The position numbers and the translations under genes were made by a program. The notes beneath the pieces were generated by a model. That model made no database searches. It worked only from the letters and a program-made list of their open reading frames with translations, and had not been told where the DNA came from. Below are positions 32,201 to 44,100 of a stretch of DNA of 64,000 nt, in pieces. Every line of letters starts with the position of its first letter. The stretch's first letter is position 1. The stretch is from Tethya wilhelma. Its lineage: Eukaryota > Porifera > Demospongiae > Tethyida > Tethyidae. The stretch lies in the NCBI GenBank assembly GCA_964030475.1, contig CAXIPT010000003.1, positions 2,719,862 to 2,783,861 of the forward strand. The letters run 5' to 3'.

Positions 32201-35200
32201 TCAACATTTGTTGAAACTGAACTAGTTTTTAACTCGCTCCATTCCTTGGTGCCTGCTATGTTATTTTTGCATAGTAAAAGTACATAGTTTGTTCCATTCT
32301 TAGCGCCATGGCTTGGTTTGCTCCATAATAATTTGATGGAGTTGTGAGTGACACCAGAAGCTGTAGGTTTGCCTGGTGGAGATGCTGGGTTGGTCTTGAC
32401 AGGTTCACTGAGAGGACTCTCACATCCTGCACCATTCTTGCAAACAGGATTGACCTTGAAGACATACTCTGTATTGTGATTAAGAGTAACAATAGTCATT
32501 GCTGTAGATTTACATTTCACTTGTTTACATTGGTCAGGAGGATTTGTTGTGGAGCGATATGTAATTGTATAGTATTCAATATCCTCATAACTGTATTCTG
32601 GTGGATCCCACTTCAAAGAAACACTGTCGTGTGTTACCTTGGCAGCTACTGGCTTTCCTGGAGGAGAAGTTGCTTTAGTCTGAATTGGGTCGCTTGGTTT
32701 ACTTTCCATCCCCACACCAGTCTTACAGATTGGTTGCACTGTGATCACATACGATTCAAGAGGAGAGAGTGAAGTGATGGTAGCTTCTTCATGTGACACC
32801 TTTAGAGAGCTTTTGTTCTGTAATTGCTTCTTTGGATAGTAAATTACCAGGTAACTCTGAATATCATTGTGGCCGTGGACTGGTTTGCTCCATTTCACTG
32901 TTATGGTGTCATGTGTCACAGCATTAACTACTGGTTGGCTTGGTGGCGAGGTTGCTTTGGTTCGAATTGGATCGCTGACTTCACTTTCAGGACCAAGTTC
33001 ATTACACTAAACATGTATTTTGATTTCATGGACAATCCTGTTATAGCTTGACGTGTTTGAGGACCACTGGTATCCTGCTCTATCCAACTTTTTGATGGAT
33101 CTTCAACAGAACGATAACGAACTGTGTAGTGTGTTATGTTTTCTTTTCCATAGTCTGGGGCAGTCCATTTTACTCTTACGGTGTCATTTGTTATGTCTTC
33201 AGCTGCTATTTCTGGATTTCCTGGTGGAGATGTAACCTTTGTTACTATCAGGTCACTGGGTTCACTCTCAGCATATACACAATCACCATCACTTCCTATC
33301 GGGACAACTTTGAACTTGTAAACTGATCCTTGGTTTAAGTTTGAAATTGTGCATGAATCGATTGCGTGAGAATGCGACTTTGCCGGTACAGTTTTCGTCC
33401 ATTCTGATTTTTCTTCTGTTTTCAGTACAGGCAGAATACAGTAAGATTTGATGCTTTTGCAGTTGTATTCTGGTATTTGCCATGACAAAACTATACAGTC
33501 ATGAGTAACCTTACTTGCATATGGTTTACCTGTTTTACATACAGGTTTAGTTTTTACGACATCACTAGGTTCACTCTCATTGCTCTCGCCTGTTTCACAC
33601 ACTAGTTTTACTTTGAAGAGATACTCAGTTGCAGGATCAAGCTTAGCTACTTCAACATTTGTTGAAACTGAACTAGTTTTTAACTCGCTCCATTCCTTGG
33701 TGCCTGCTATGTTATTTTTGCATAGTAAAAGTACATAGTTTGTTCCATTCTTAGAGCCATGGCTTGGTTTGCTCCATAATAATTTGATGGAGTTGTGAGT
33801 GACACCAGAAGCTGTAGGTTTGCCTGGTGGAGAGGCTGGGTTGGTCTTAACAGGTTCACTGAGAGGACTCTCACATCCTGCACCATTCTTGCAAACAGGA
33901 TTGACCTTGAAGACATACTCTGTATTGTGATTAAGAGTAACAATAGTCATTGCTGTAGATTTACATTTCACTTGTTTACATTGGTCAGGAGGATTTGTTG
34001 TGGAGCGATATGTAATTGTATAGTATTCAATATCCTCATAACTGTATTCTGGTGGATCCCACTTCAAAGAAACACTGTCGTGTGTTACCTTGGCAGCTAC
34101 TGGCTTTCCTGGAGGAGAAGTTGCTTTAGTCTGAATTGGGTCGCTTGGTTTACTTTCCATCCCCACACCAGTCTTACAGATTGGTTGCACTGTGATCACA
34201 TACGATTCAAGAGGAGAGAGTGAAGTGATGGTAGCTTCTTCATGTGACACCTTTAGAGAGCTTTTGTTCTGTAATTGCTTCTTTGGATAGTAAATTACCA
34301 GGTAACTCTGAATATCATTGTGGCCGTGGACTGGTTTGCTCCATTTCACTGTTATGGTGTCATGTGTCACAGCATTAACTACTGGTTGGCTTGGTGGCGA
34401 GGTTGCTTTGGTTCGAATTGGATCGCTGACTTCACTTTCAGGACCAAGTTCATTTCCATCCTTTAAAACAACCTTAAAAACATATTCTGTGTTCGGTTTT
34501 AGTCCACTAACAGTTACATACTCTTGGAGGCTAGTGGTTTTTTGTTTCCAATTGCCATTGCTGCCTGCTAGTCGATAGGAAATGACACACTCAGCTGCTT
34601 CTTTTCCTGATTTAAGTTTTACGAATTTCAGCTTAACACTGTCATGAGTAACAACTGAGGCAGTTGGCTTGCAAAATTGTGACAAACAAATATTTGTTTC
34701 AATGGGATCACTCACCTCACTCTCAGCACCAACACCACCATCCTCTAGCTCAGGTCGTACCTTAAACACGTACTTTGTGCTTGGGTTAAGTCCAGCTATT
34801 ACAATATCTTCTTCACTACCTTCAACAATTGTCTTTGTCCACTTCTGGTTTGGGCTATCAACAGGACGATAGCTAACTCGATATGAATCAATATTTCCAC
34901 TGGTCAGGTGAGCCTTACTCAAGTGCAGTGATATACTGTCATGTGTGACTCTAGTTGCTGTAGGTTTGGCTGTTAGTCTGTCCAAAGAAGTAGGAGGGCT
35001 CAATTCCTCTTCAGTTTCAATGGGATCACTGACTTGACTCTCAACACCAACTTCACCATCCTCTAGTTCAGGTCGGACTTTGAATATGTAGCTTGTTTGT
35101 GCTTTAAGGTTAGTAACTGTCAGTTGAGTTTCATTACCGTCGGTCATAACTTTATCCCATTTCTTGGTTGGACCATCAACTCGATATCTCACACGATACG

Positions 35201-38196
35201 ACTCAACATTCTCACTGTTGAGTTCAGGTTTGTCCCACTGCAATGTGATAGTGTCATGAGACACAGCACTGGCTGTGGGCTTGCCAGGCTGACATATTGG
35301 TGCCTTTGTTTCAATGGGATCACTGACTTCACTCCAAGGACCAACTTCACCATCATCTAGCTCAGGTCGAACCTTGAAGATGTACTTGGTTTGAGGAGAA
35401 AGACCACCGACAGTGTCCAATAGAGCCGAAGTGTTGGTAGTATGACGTTTCCATTTCATAGATGAGTTGTCCACTACACAGTACATAATCGTATAATATG
35501 CAATGCTACCACTAATATTTTGTTCTGGTAACACCCACTCTATTTTGATGCTGTTGTGAGTAATACTAGTTGGGATTGGCTTACTAATTGATGAATGGAG
35601 TGACAACAAATTATCATCAGTTGAAAGGCTAGAACCAGGAGAATGGTTTACAACTGGCATACTACTTACTATTTCAGAGTCTTTGTCAGGTTCAGGTTTG
35701 ACGGAAGCTGGTGGTGCTACTTTGGTTTCCACAAGATCACTAATATCTCCCTTGGCTCCAAGACCTACCTTACATTTTGACTGCACAGTGAACACATACT
35801 TGGTGCTAGCTGCTAGTCCACCAATAGTAGCAGTAGGTTCCACACTGTTTGTGGTCAAGACATGGTCATCTTGAGGTTGGTCTACCGGATGGTACCACAC
35901 TTGGTAGCACTCTACACTCTGACTGCCATAATCTGGTGCAGACCATTCTAGTTGAACTGTGTCGTAAGTTACTTCTTTGACCGTTGGCTTACCAGGTGGT
36001 CCTGGAGGCTCCCATGGTTTACATGAGGCACCTTCATAGAGAAAAATACTGGCACTGGACTCTGTTTGAGTTACAGTAGATTGAGTCCTTGGAGTGCAAC
36101 AAGTGTATGCAAACTCAGTGTCTTTGCTCCTGGTAGTGTTCTCCATGAATGCTCTGAATCGCTCAATATTGGCCATGATCTTCTTGATTGAGTCGGGATT
36201 TGAGTACCACTTTTGTGTTTCAGTGAGGTTCTGGTTCATTTCTTTACTTTGAAGATAAGATTGCAAGTGGTGGATTGTTTGGTCATCTTCAAAGGCAATG
36301 TGGAAAGACAAATAGACAAGGTAGCCAGACTCTAAGTCTTCACATTCAAGATCTCGAGAGGACATAAATTCAACATCATCTAATTTACTTGATAGCATTT
36401 CAACAATCCGTATTTCTTCCTGCTCTTGTTCTAACAACGAGATGAGGGAATCGTATTTGAAAGGTGATGTGAAGCTTTCTTCAACAACCTTTGCCACTTC
36501 ACTTTCCTCAACACTCCCAGCACGAAACAGTGGAAGCAACTCGGCAATGCTTTTTTGAAGCTCATTTTTATAAGTTACAACAGTTTCTGTGAACTTTGTC
36601 ACTTTGTTTTCAATATGCTGAAACCTAGAGAGAGTGACACTGTGCCTGTTCAATAGGTCATTAGCAAGAACTTCAACGTCGCGAAGACACTCCAGTGTGC
36701 TCTGTACTTGATCAGCCAAGTCAACACTCACTTCTCTTGCTACACTATTATATTGGTTATCTAACTTGCTAAGAGGGTACAACCACACTTTCTTAGGGAC
36801 AGGATCATGGGTCTCACTAGCAGAAGGATCAAGCTGTAAATTTTGAAAGTGGCTGATAACTTGTTGGAGGGTGCAAGGATCCTTCATATCGCTGAAAACT
36901 TTGCAATTCTGAGTACTACATGGCCTTCCAGAGCTCGACAAGGTCCTTACTTCTGTCAACATGTTCTCGTGGACATCTTCAAACCTTTCATTTTCTTTCA
37001 ACATTTGATCAAACACACAGTATGCATCTAAGCCATAAAGGACTCTAGTCACTACATGAGTAGCACCCTCAAAGACATTCTGCTTTATCTCACTAAGCTT
37101 ATCTAGCGGAAGCTGTTTCTTTACTGTGGTGCTGGAGTATTTGAGACAAACACGAACTTGTCGTTTTGACTTACAACGATCATTCCAGTATTTGGCCGAC
37201 TTTGAAATATCATGAACCAAATTAGTCATGAGGCTTAGCTTGAGAGGAGTTGTCAGTTGCAGGCTAGAAGCCTTGGTTTCAAGACTGTCATCTTCTAAGA
37301 CTTCACAGCTGTGACTGACTTGGGGGGTTTCTTCAACAACTCTTTGTATGACATTATCCTTGCAAAGTTGAATGCCAAGAAGAAGGTTGTCTTTGTGACA
37401 ATCATAGAACATGCCTAAACGAAATGGATGTCCTAAGCAAGGGATTACTAACTCCTCTTCATCACTTACCTCAGCTACTGAGGACTCGTAACTGTAATCT
37501 CCACATTTTAAGCAAATTATTTGTAAAGCCTCAAGGTCTTTTTCTTGGTCGCTTGATAAAGGAAATGCCTTCTCACAAGCTAAGCAAGGCAGTTGTATCA
37601 AGCAATCAATTGGGGACCCAAGAGCTATTTTGATCTGAAAAGCAGCAACCTCCATTTTAAGAATCTTTGCCAGCTCTAATTTGATGTTTCGAACACTCTC
37701 TAGCTTCATTTCAAGTGTGCTTGTGACAACTAGTATTTGTTGAAATGCCATTTTAGATTCAGGTAGCTCACCTAGCTGGCATGCTAACACGACTTCTGTT
37801 TCCTTGCAATATTGGTCAAGGGCTTTCATGTAATCTTTGTAATTCTCACGGTCATCATTCGAACCTAGGAATTCAATGATGTGTGCTAGCAACTCTGGAT
37901 TGAGAAAGGACATGAAGGGCTTTACTATCTCAAAGATAGCAGCATTGGAAGTTGCAGTTTGGAGGTCACTTTTACAATCTCCTACAAGCGGTTCCTCTGA
38001 GTCCGACCCAAAAAGTTTTGGGAAAAGCACAGTGCTGGCAAGTGCATTGGGTGAAACGTTTCGAGATTTGAAGGACTCAAGACATTTTGCGATCAATAAA
38101 TTGAATGTTTGTAGCAACTCAGTGGTAGAAGTTTCGGTGGGTGAGATGGAAGCAGCAAAATCTATTGTAAATAGCAATGGAACAAGTGTGTAATCT
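29209..38196 (-). CDS. Stonustoxin-like region + FN3 array + P-loop GTPase protein, frame broken by a 1451-bp tandem duplication
   Basis: Two long minus-strand frames form one gene: 38196-32928 and 32919-29209. The first probably starts at an AG acceptor near 38196; no ATG is in place, so a 5' exon is missing. Residues 1-190 are helical, with a FLNPELLAHIIEFLG pattern seen in invertebrate receptor-like proteins. Two CxxC pairs (C198/C201, C222/C225) follow. From about 248, LGHPFRLGMFYDC and later ATHVVTRVLYG resemble the N-terminal (MACPF-fold) region of the stonustoxin/neoverrucotoxin family, followed by a helical stretch. From about 750 come FN3 domains of about 97 aa (12 without the duplication). 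Next is a GTPase (GATGAGKST; DTPGFGDT). The tail is Cys/His-rich (CTTCNFTCHFPC...CKICPGNCHW). No signal peptide is visible. An intracellular, defence-like role is inferred. The duplication (1451 nt, not divisible by three) ends the first frame inside an FN3 domain. Confidence 0.8.
31553..33003. repeat. 1451-bp tandem duplication, unit 1 (FN3-coding)
   Basis: Directly abuts unit 2. Both start ACACTAAACATG and end GGACCAAGTTCATT. The units differ at only a handful of bases (for example CCGTG/CGGTG, TTATGAC/TTACGAC, AGCGCC/AGAGCC, GATGCTGG/GAGGCTGG). Each spans about five FN3 domains. 1451 mod 3 is 2, so the tandem shifts the reading frame. Confidence 0.95.
33004..34454. repeat. 1451-bp tandem duplication, unit 2 (FN3-coding)
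   Basis: The copy nearer the N-terminus. It continues in frame with the upstream coding sequence at 34455. See unit 1 for the identity and boundaries. Confidence 0.95.
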
Positions 38197-39250
38197 CTGA
38201 GTCAATGAGTAATTGGTTGCAATGTAATTGTAAAGCTTGTGTATTTATTGTACTTAGATCTATTGGAAACACTTAGATTCCATACATGCCTAAATTCAAA
38301 TCTATGTTAAGGGTTTAGTGTTGAACTTACAGAGAGATTATCATAATGCTAACGGTTTAATTAATGGGTGCTGGGTGCAAGAGCTTCCTGCAACATATCA
38401 GGCTAAGTTTTTATCTCTCAGTGTTATTGTTTAATTGCATGGCTGATTAAAGCTGTATACGTTTCACATAACAATATCTTGTGAGTTAACTTATAACAAC
38501 AATTTAGTCTAGCCGATCATGAAAATAATGGACATGTGCATATACAGTATAGGCTCCTCCATCACAAATATTTTCTTTAAATAAATGCAAGGTGAGAGTC
38601 TGATACCAGTAATCATGAAAGTGACATACAAAGTGGACAGGCGTTGGGAGCGTTCCTTTAGGTTTGGGATTGTTGTAAAGATTAGACCATTTGAATTTTC
38701 ATAGGTTTTAATCAGATCAACAGATAATAGTCATTATTATTGGCAAAAATTTTGCCAAAGTTATGCAGCTAATTGAAGCATTATGTGCATGATACTACCT
38801 ATTCAAGCATATAACGTCAAACCACACAAGACACAAGAGAATAACAAATGCGTACTGTTTATATCCTAGCTATATTTGCTAAAACGAGGAATGACTTTGT
38901 GAACAAGCGAATACTGGGTCAGCTATTTCAAGTGTCTTGTGATTTGCTTGTGGTTGTTCCCAGGAAACATCAAATGGCAATCTATACCTCAATACTCACA
39001 TGAGTATTGGTCCAGGCTCTTTCACTCCTTATTTTTGGGGGAGAAAAATGAGGGAATATACTCTTCTGCGTAATATCTACAACACATATGCTCAGCATGT
39101 TCAACAGTGGGAGTAGTGGGAGGCAAATTCTTTCTCCACTCTTAAACTAACTCTGTATGCATACTTTCTTCCAATAATGAGGAATTATAGCAGCATAGCA
39201 TCCTTAGTCTTTTGTAAACAATTATCATGTCATCGCATACATGGACTGGA

Positions 39251-39446
39251 TACCGTATAGCTAGAAATTTTCGAGGAGTATAAATTTCACTGTTTTCTTG
39301 GATCGCCGCCGATCTGCAAATGAATTTTACCCGCGAAATTTTTGGGATTGCATAGCAATATATGGGTGGGGCTGCTCGATCCTCGAAAATTAAATCGTGA
39401 AAGGTTTGGCAATCGCTATTCCTCAAAAATTTCTAGCTATACGGTA
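39251..39446. repeat. TA-flanked MITE family B, copy 2
   Basis: Terminal inverted repeats are perfect over about 20 bp: it starts TACCGTATAGCTAGAAATTT and ends AAATTTCTAGCTATACGGTA. It is homologous to 9074-9277 along its length, and TA on both sides fits a Tc1/mariner-type insertion. The better-preserved TIRs suggest it is the younger copy. Confidence 0.85.
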
Positions 39447-40087
39447 CTTGAGATATAGATGGGATTTCAATTCAAGGTGTTTCAAACTCTACTACTATTC
39501 TCTGCATGCATGCATGGTCTCAATGCTCATGAGTTCTAGTAGCTCAGAGGCAAGAGCAAAGCATTCAGGAAATTTAGCTATGTAAAAATTTCAACTTTAA
39601 ATAAACTTTGACGGAATGAGCCATTAATACTTCTTGTCATATATAATATTGAATATCCATATGAAATATTTTCAACACGAAATTCATATAAACACTCATT
39701 TGTACAGTGGCACGACCCACAAATTCAAATAATTATTATATGACTAGCATAATAATTATTGTGTAACTTCTTCTTTTTTTGAGAATTAATTGTACAATGC
39801 ATATGCCTAAACCCAACCTGACTTAGTCTGCTAAGGAAATCCAATAAGCAGTCACATAACAGGATCTATAAGTGCTACAGGTTGAATTATAAAACACATG
39901 GGGAAATTAAATCCATGAACTTCATTATAGCAGTGAGATTATGACTTTGACCTATAGCTACATTGAGCAAGACAAAGTAGTCAAGTTTGAGAATTAAGGC
40001 ATGCATGCAGTCTGCATGTGGTGGCCCAGATTACACCATATCTTGAATTCTTAAAGAAAATTACTAATCAATTGCTCACATCACATG

Positions 40088-40164
40088 ATTGTATGATCTG
40101 TACAGGTAGATAAGCACATAGGAATGCATAGTATGTGCTTATCTACCTGTACAGATCATACAAT
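40088..40164. repeat. Perfect 33-bp inverted repeat (hairpin)
   Basis: 40088-40120 and 40132-40164 are exact reverse complements over 33 bases, with an 11-nt loop (GGAATGCATAG). There is no ORF. Possible readings are a very young foldback insertion, a small-RNA hairpin, or a cruciform. Confidence 0.9.
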
Positions 40165-40427
40165 ATAATAATTACCACATCGTGAATAATTTTGTAAAGG
40201 TCAGTTGCACATATATGTAGCTCTTTAACCATTATTATTCACAAGGCATGAATGACTGGAAGCCACCATGTTGAGGACATTTTGGTAGCTGCCACAATAT
40301 TGCTGATTGCAGTTAAATTGCTATAGGCTGAGTGATGGCAAACTAGTTTTGAATCAGTATAGTTTGCATCATCAATGTAAGCTGAAAAGGGTTTGAGAAG
40401 TGAGGGAATTGATGATCATTATCATTA

Positions 40428-40764
40428 TTACTCACATTCTTTGAGTTTTTCAAAGATGTCTTTAAAGTGATCGTCCTCTTCCAAAAATTGCATCAACTCT
40501 CGGAATTTCTCAGGTTTCTCTTCAACTTGACCCACAATACTGGAAACTAGTTCCTCTGCTTTCTCTTCCTTGCTTAGAGCAGCTGTACCTGAATTGCTGG
40601 TAAGCCTTTGGTACAAGCCATTTGATATTATTCCTTTGGCCATGCCAACAGTTGGTCAAAAACTGCTTCAGAAGATGTACAAAAGGCTGCGGCCAAGTCG
40701 TCTGAATACTGAACAAGAATCTCTTGCGCAGACAGCATGTAGAAGCTCCACGAAGCTGCCATGC
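40428..40764 (-). pseudogene. CARD/death-fold-like exon with apparent frameshift
   Basis: Read on the minus strand. A helical segment starting MAASWSFYMLSAQEIL (ATG at about 40762) runs to FDQLLAWPKE and stops. After a shift of frame at about 40648 the protein continues as GIISNGLYQRL...KEEKAEELVSSIVGQVEE...FRELMQFLEEDDHFKDIF. The combined pattern (helix, then GxIsnxLyxrl, then KAxxLvxxV, then FxxFlxxLxe) is typical of CARD-like death-fold domains in invertebrate receptor proteins. The frame ends at TAA (40428), but a GTGAGT donor overlaps the end, so it could be the first exon of a longer gene. The shift could be decay or a sequencing error. Confidence 0.5.
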
Positions 40765-40774
40765 TTTGACCACT

Positions 40775-41173
40775 AGAGGCTATATAGCGACTGTGGTCTG
40801 TGCACAGCCTGTTTGTTATATCAAAAACTTTGAGTCAGGAGTCCAAGTTTGGCTGTGTTGGGAGGGAGGGGCCTGTATTAATTAATTATTGATCACAACT
40901 TGAGCCTCGTGTCACGCATGTGCTCGTTGCCACTCCCATTCCCCATCCCACTCATTCTGCATCTGCGCAGTCAAGTGCTGCGCTGCATGGTCAATGATAT
41001 CTCTTGAAATTCAACTATCAAAAAATTAAAATTGAATATCATTATGGCACGTATCTAGATCCTTACATGCATGCTTCATTTGCAGTTAGTTCATGGTTCA
41101 AATTTTCTCTCTGAAAATTTGCTATACTAGCAACGATGGTCCGCGCGCGCGAAAAAATGCTGAACGTGTGTGC
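40775..41173. other. Divergent upstream region of the GH116 gene
   Basis: Lies between the minus-strand CARD-like exon and the start codon of the GH116-like gene. It contains a CGCGCGCG patch near 41143. It probably holds promoter and 5'UTR sequence; I see no specific box I would defend. Confidence 0.4.
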
Positions 41174-44100
41174 ATGATCATGCAAATTGAAACTTGTGCT
41201 TATGACGATGTTTACCACAAACTAGAGGTCAGAGCCGAGTCGGAGCACAGCAGTATTAATTATCCATGGTCAGAAATGAAGCCGCAAACTGAAAATTATA
41301 CGTAAGTTGAAGCTTAATTGGCACACCAGGGTGCATGTTATGTACATTCAAGCTGAACAGCTTTATAGTAGCTATGCTTTTACTAGTCTACACGGGTCTA
41401 TATTAATTTTTTGTCAGAATTTGTTTGTTCTGTGCTTGGTATACGTCGCCACTTTCAGTTTTATCATATGAATGCAATAATATTCATATTTAGTCTAGTA
41501 TTCATTTTCTGCTATGAGCACTCTATAGATTATATTTTTGGTAGGTTTTGTTGATAGAAAAGTCACAGATGAATAGCACTTACAGAAGAGAAATAAGAAC
41601 CTCGAAATTACCCTGCTGGTTTCAAATTGCCCCACCTTACATAATGAAGAATGCCGCCTCCGAGAATATCTAAAATTCAGCTCAAAGTACCCAAAATTCC
41701 TAAATTCTTTGCATGGGGCAACCATGACAACTGACAGGCACTTAACTTGTCTTTAAACTACTTGTCATTGACCGGAATTTGACCCCACATAGCCAGTGGA
41801 AAAAAAATGAGAATTTCAAAGTTCAAATTCTGGCTCCACCAAGATTTTTGCTCAGTTTGCAGATGCAAAGTCATAATTATGCTATCTTCTAATGACATCA
41901 ATTATCAAGTGGTTGTTATTTTGGCTATAGTTTCAACTAAGACTTGCATCTAAATCTTATCTGAGTGTCAGCACCTTTTCTCTCAGGTGCCACCTGAGAG
42001 AAAAGGTGCTTTGAGGCTTATCTATTTCTGAGAAATAGATAAGCTCCAAAGTTAAAGAAAAAAGTATAAACTGCACTGGCTCATAGCTTAGCTTTCAGCT
42101 TTGTCACAAAAAAGAACAAATGGGTTTGTGTCCAAACCTATAAGAGGCTAGGATGCACATGCATCTCGATGAAACTCCATTCTGAAATTCCCTTTCTTAG
42201 AACCCTATTTTGCCTGTGAAAGACACAGGGTCTATGATTGTGTACTCCTCAATAGATCAAGGACTGTCACACTGCTGACTCTTCTCATTTCTATTCTCAT
42301 CTTTCTGTGCCTTTGGTTCTGGCCCCGATACCAAATCATACTGATCCACTACTCTTCTGGTGAAGGGGACAAGACCAACAGCCAGTCAGGCTCAGAGAAC
42401 ACTCATGCCCACTCACTACTGAGGTTTTACAGCCAAGATGAGCCCTTGGTTGACCTTCTTGGAAACTTAATATTCAAGAATTATGGTGTTGTCAAGAGTT
42501 CAGACAAGTTCACATGGCAACAGATCCCTTGCATATATTTGGAGGCACAGAATGTGTCGGGTCCGTATGAGAGCTGGACTCAGAAAATACATACTAACTA
42601 CCTCTACCATGATGTGTCAGGGGACCTGGTTCACCCTCCATCTGGAATGAGGAGCAGTGTACCACTGGGAGGTAAGTTGACTTCTTCACATACATCTAGT
42701 GTATAAAGATGTCAGTCACCACTCGTGTACCTATTTTTTGTTGTAGGTATTTCCACTGGCAACATTGAACTCCGTGGTGATGGGACATTTCATGAGTGGA
42801 GTATCTTTAACCAGCATCCTGCTGGAGCAGCCAAAATCCAGGTCATTGATGAAGTCTTCATGGGTATTAGAGCAGCTGTCCAGGGCCAAGAGCCAGTGTC
42901 CCTTGTCCTACAGACCCACCCCAGCAACCAGCAGCTACCAGTAGTGGAGGCACTTAGTTACAGTGGTGAGCTTAGAGCTAGCTAACATTGTTAAGTGACA
43001 TGAACTAGTACTTATAGTCTTGAACTTATACATTTCAGGTGCCTATCCTGTGTCTAGGTTGAGTGTGATTGACAACCGACTCCCAGTGGATGTGACTGTG
43101 TATGCCTATTCCCGGTACAAACACAATGACATGAATCGATCTGCTACTCCTGCAGTGGCCTTCACTGCACTCATCAAGAACCATCTCAGTGAGAGTGTTA
43201 CAACCTCTTTCATGTTCAACCTGCCCCTGGGCATTGAGCCACACACACAACGAACGGCACAACAGATGTCTCCAAATGTCTCAGCTAGCTATCACCCTAG
43301 TGGGCCAGCAAAGGGCCAGGCAAGCTCTAGCCCTCTGGACTGCTTCACCAGTTGCAGTTCAAATAGTTCCTGCAAATCATGGTCTTACAATAATGTCTCC
43401 AAGACCTGCAACATGTTTGATGATGTTCGTTTGAATGGCCATGATGACAGCTCATCTGCAGGTGTCAAGGTAAGTAAATAACTAGTCCAGCTGTTCTTTT
43501 CTCACTCTCAGTTTGCTTTATATTAGGAACTTGTACAAAAATTAAAGAGGTTACCTGGAAATGTATATAGCTAGTTAATGTGTTCTTGATGCTTTTTTTT
43601 ATGCATGTGTATAATTATAAATTATCTTTTTTATATAAATTATGTATGTACATGTCTACTCATCCACCCATGCACTTATGTAGGGCTCCTGGTCAGTCTC
43701 TAATAACTGCATTACTTTAAATCGTGATGCTGTGGGCTCTTCGGCCAATGGAAACATCTCACTTTGTACTTTATCATCAGATGCCCAGGTATTTGCTTTG
43801 CTATGTTATGTATGAATCATATAATTATAGGTCAAATAATTTTTTTAAGGCTACACATAATATGATTTTTTATGCACATTGTTTGTCATAAAAATAATAT
43901 TTTTCCATTGTAGGCATCCTTCTCATTTGGGGCAGATGTGGATGTTAACTCTCTCTGGAATGAGTATGAGACCAAAGGAGAGTTTGCAGCTCCTCAACAA
44001 GGTGGACAGTATGTGACTGGAGCTGCAGCAGCCAGTGTGACTCTGGGTCCTGGAGAGACCAAGGAGGTCACCATTGTCCTGGGATGGTACTTCCCAGACA

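Larger units (their letters stand above)
38197..40427. other. Gene-poor region with repeats
   Basis: It should contain the 5' exon and promoter of the FN3/GTPase gene, but I cannot place them. It holds the MITE at 39251-39446, the perfect hairpin at 40088-40164, and a fragment related to the TIR element of 27745-28115 near 40258-40300. No convincing ORF is present. Confidence 0.5.

Noticed and set aside
33795..34223. 142-codon plus-strand ORF opposite the FN3 array (also at 32344-32772)
   Set aside because: Antisense shadow of the FN3 coding strand; it is repeated only because the coding sequence is duplicated.
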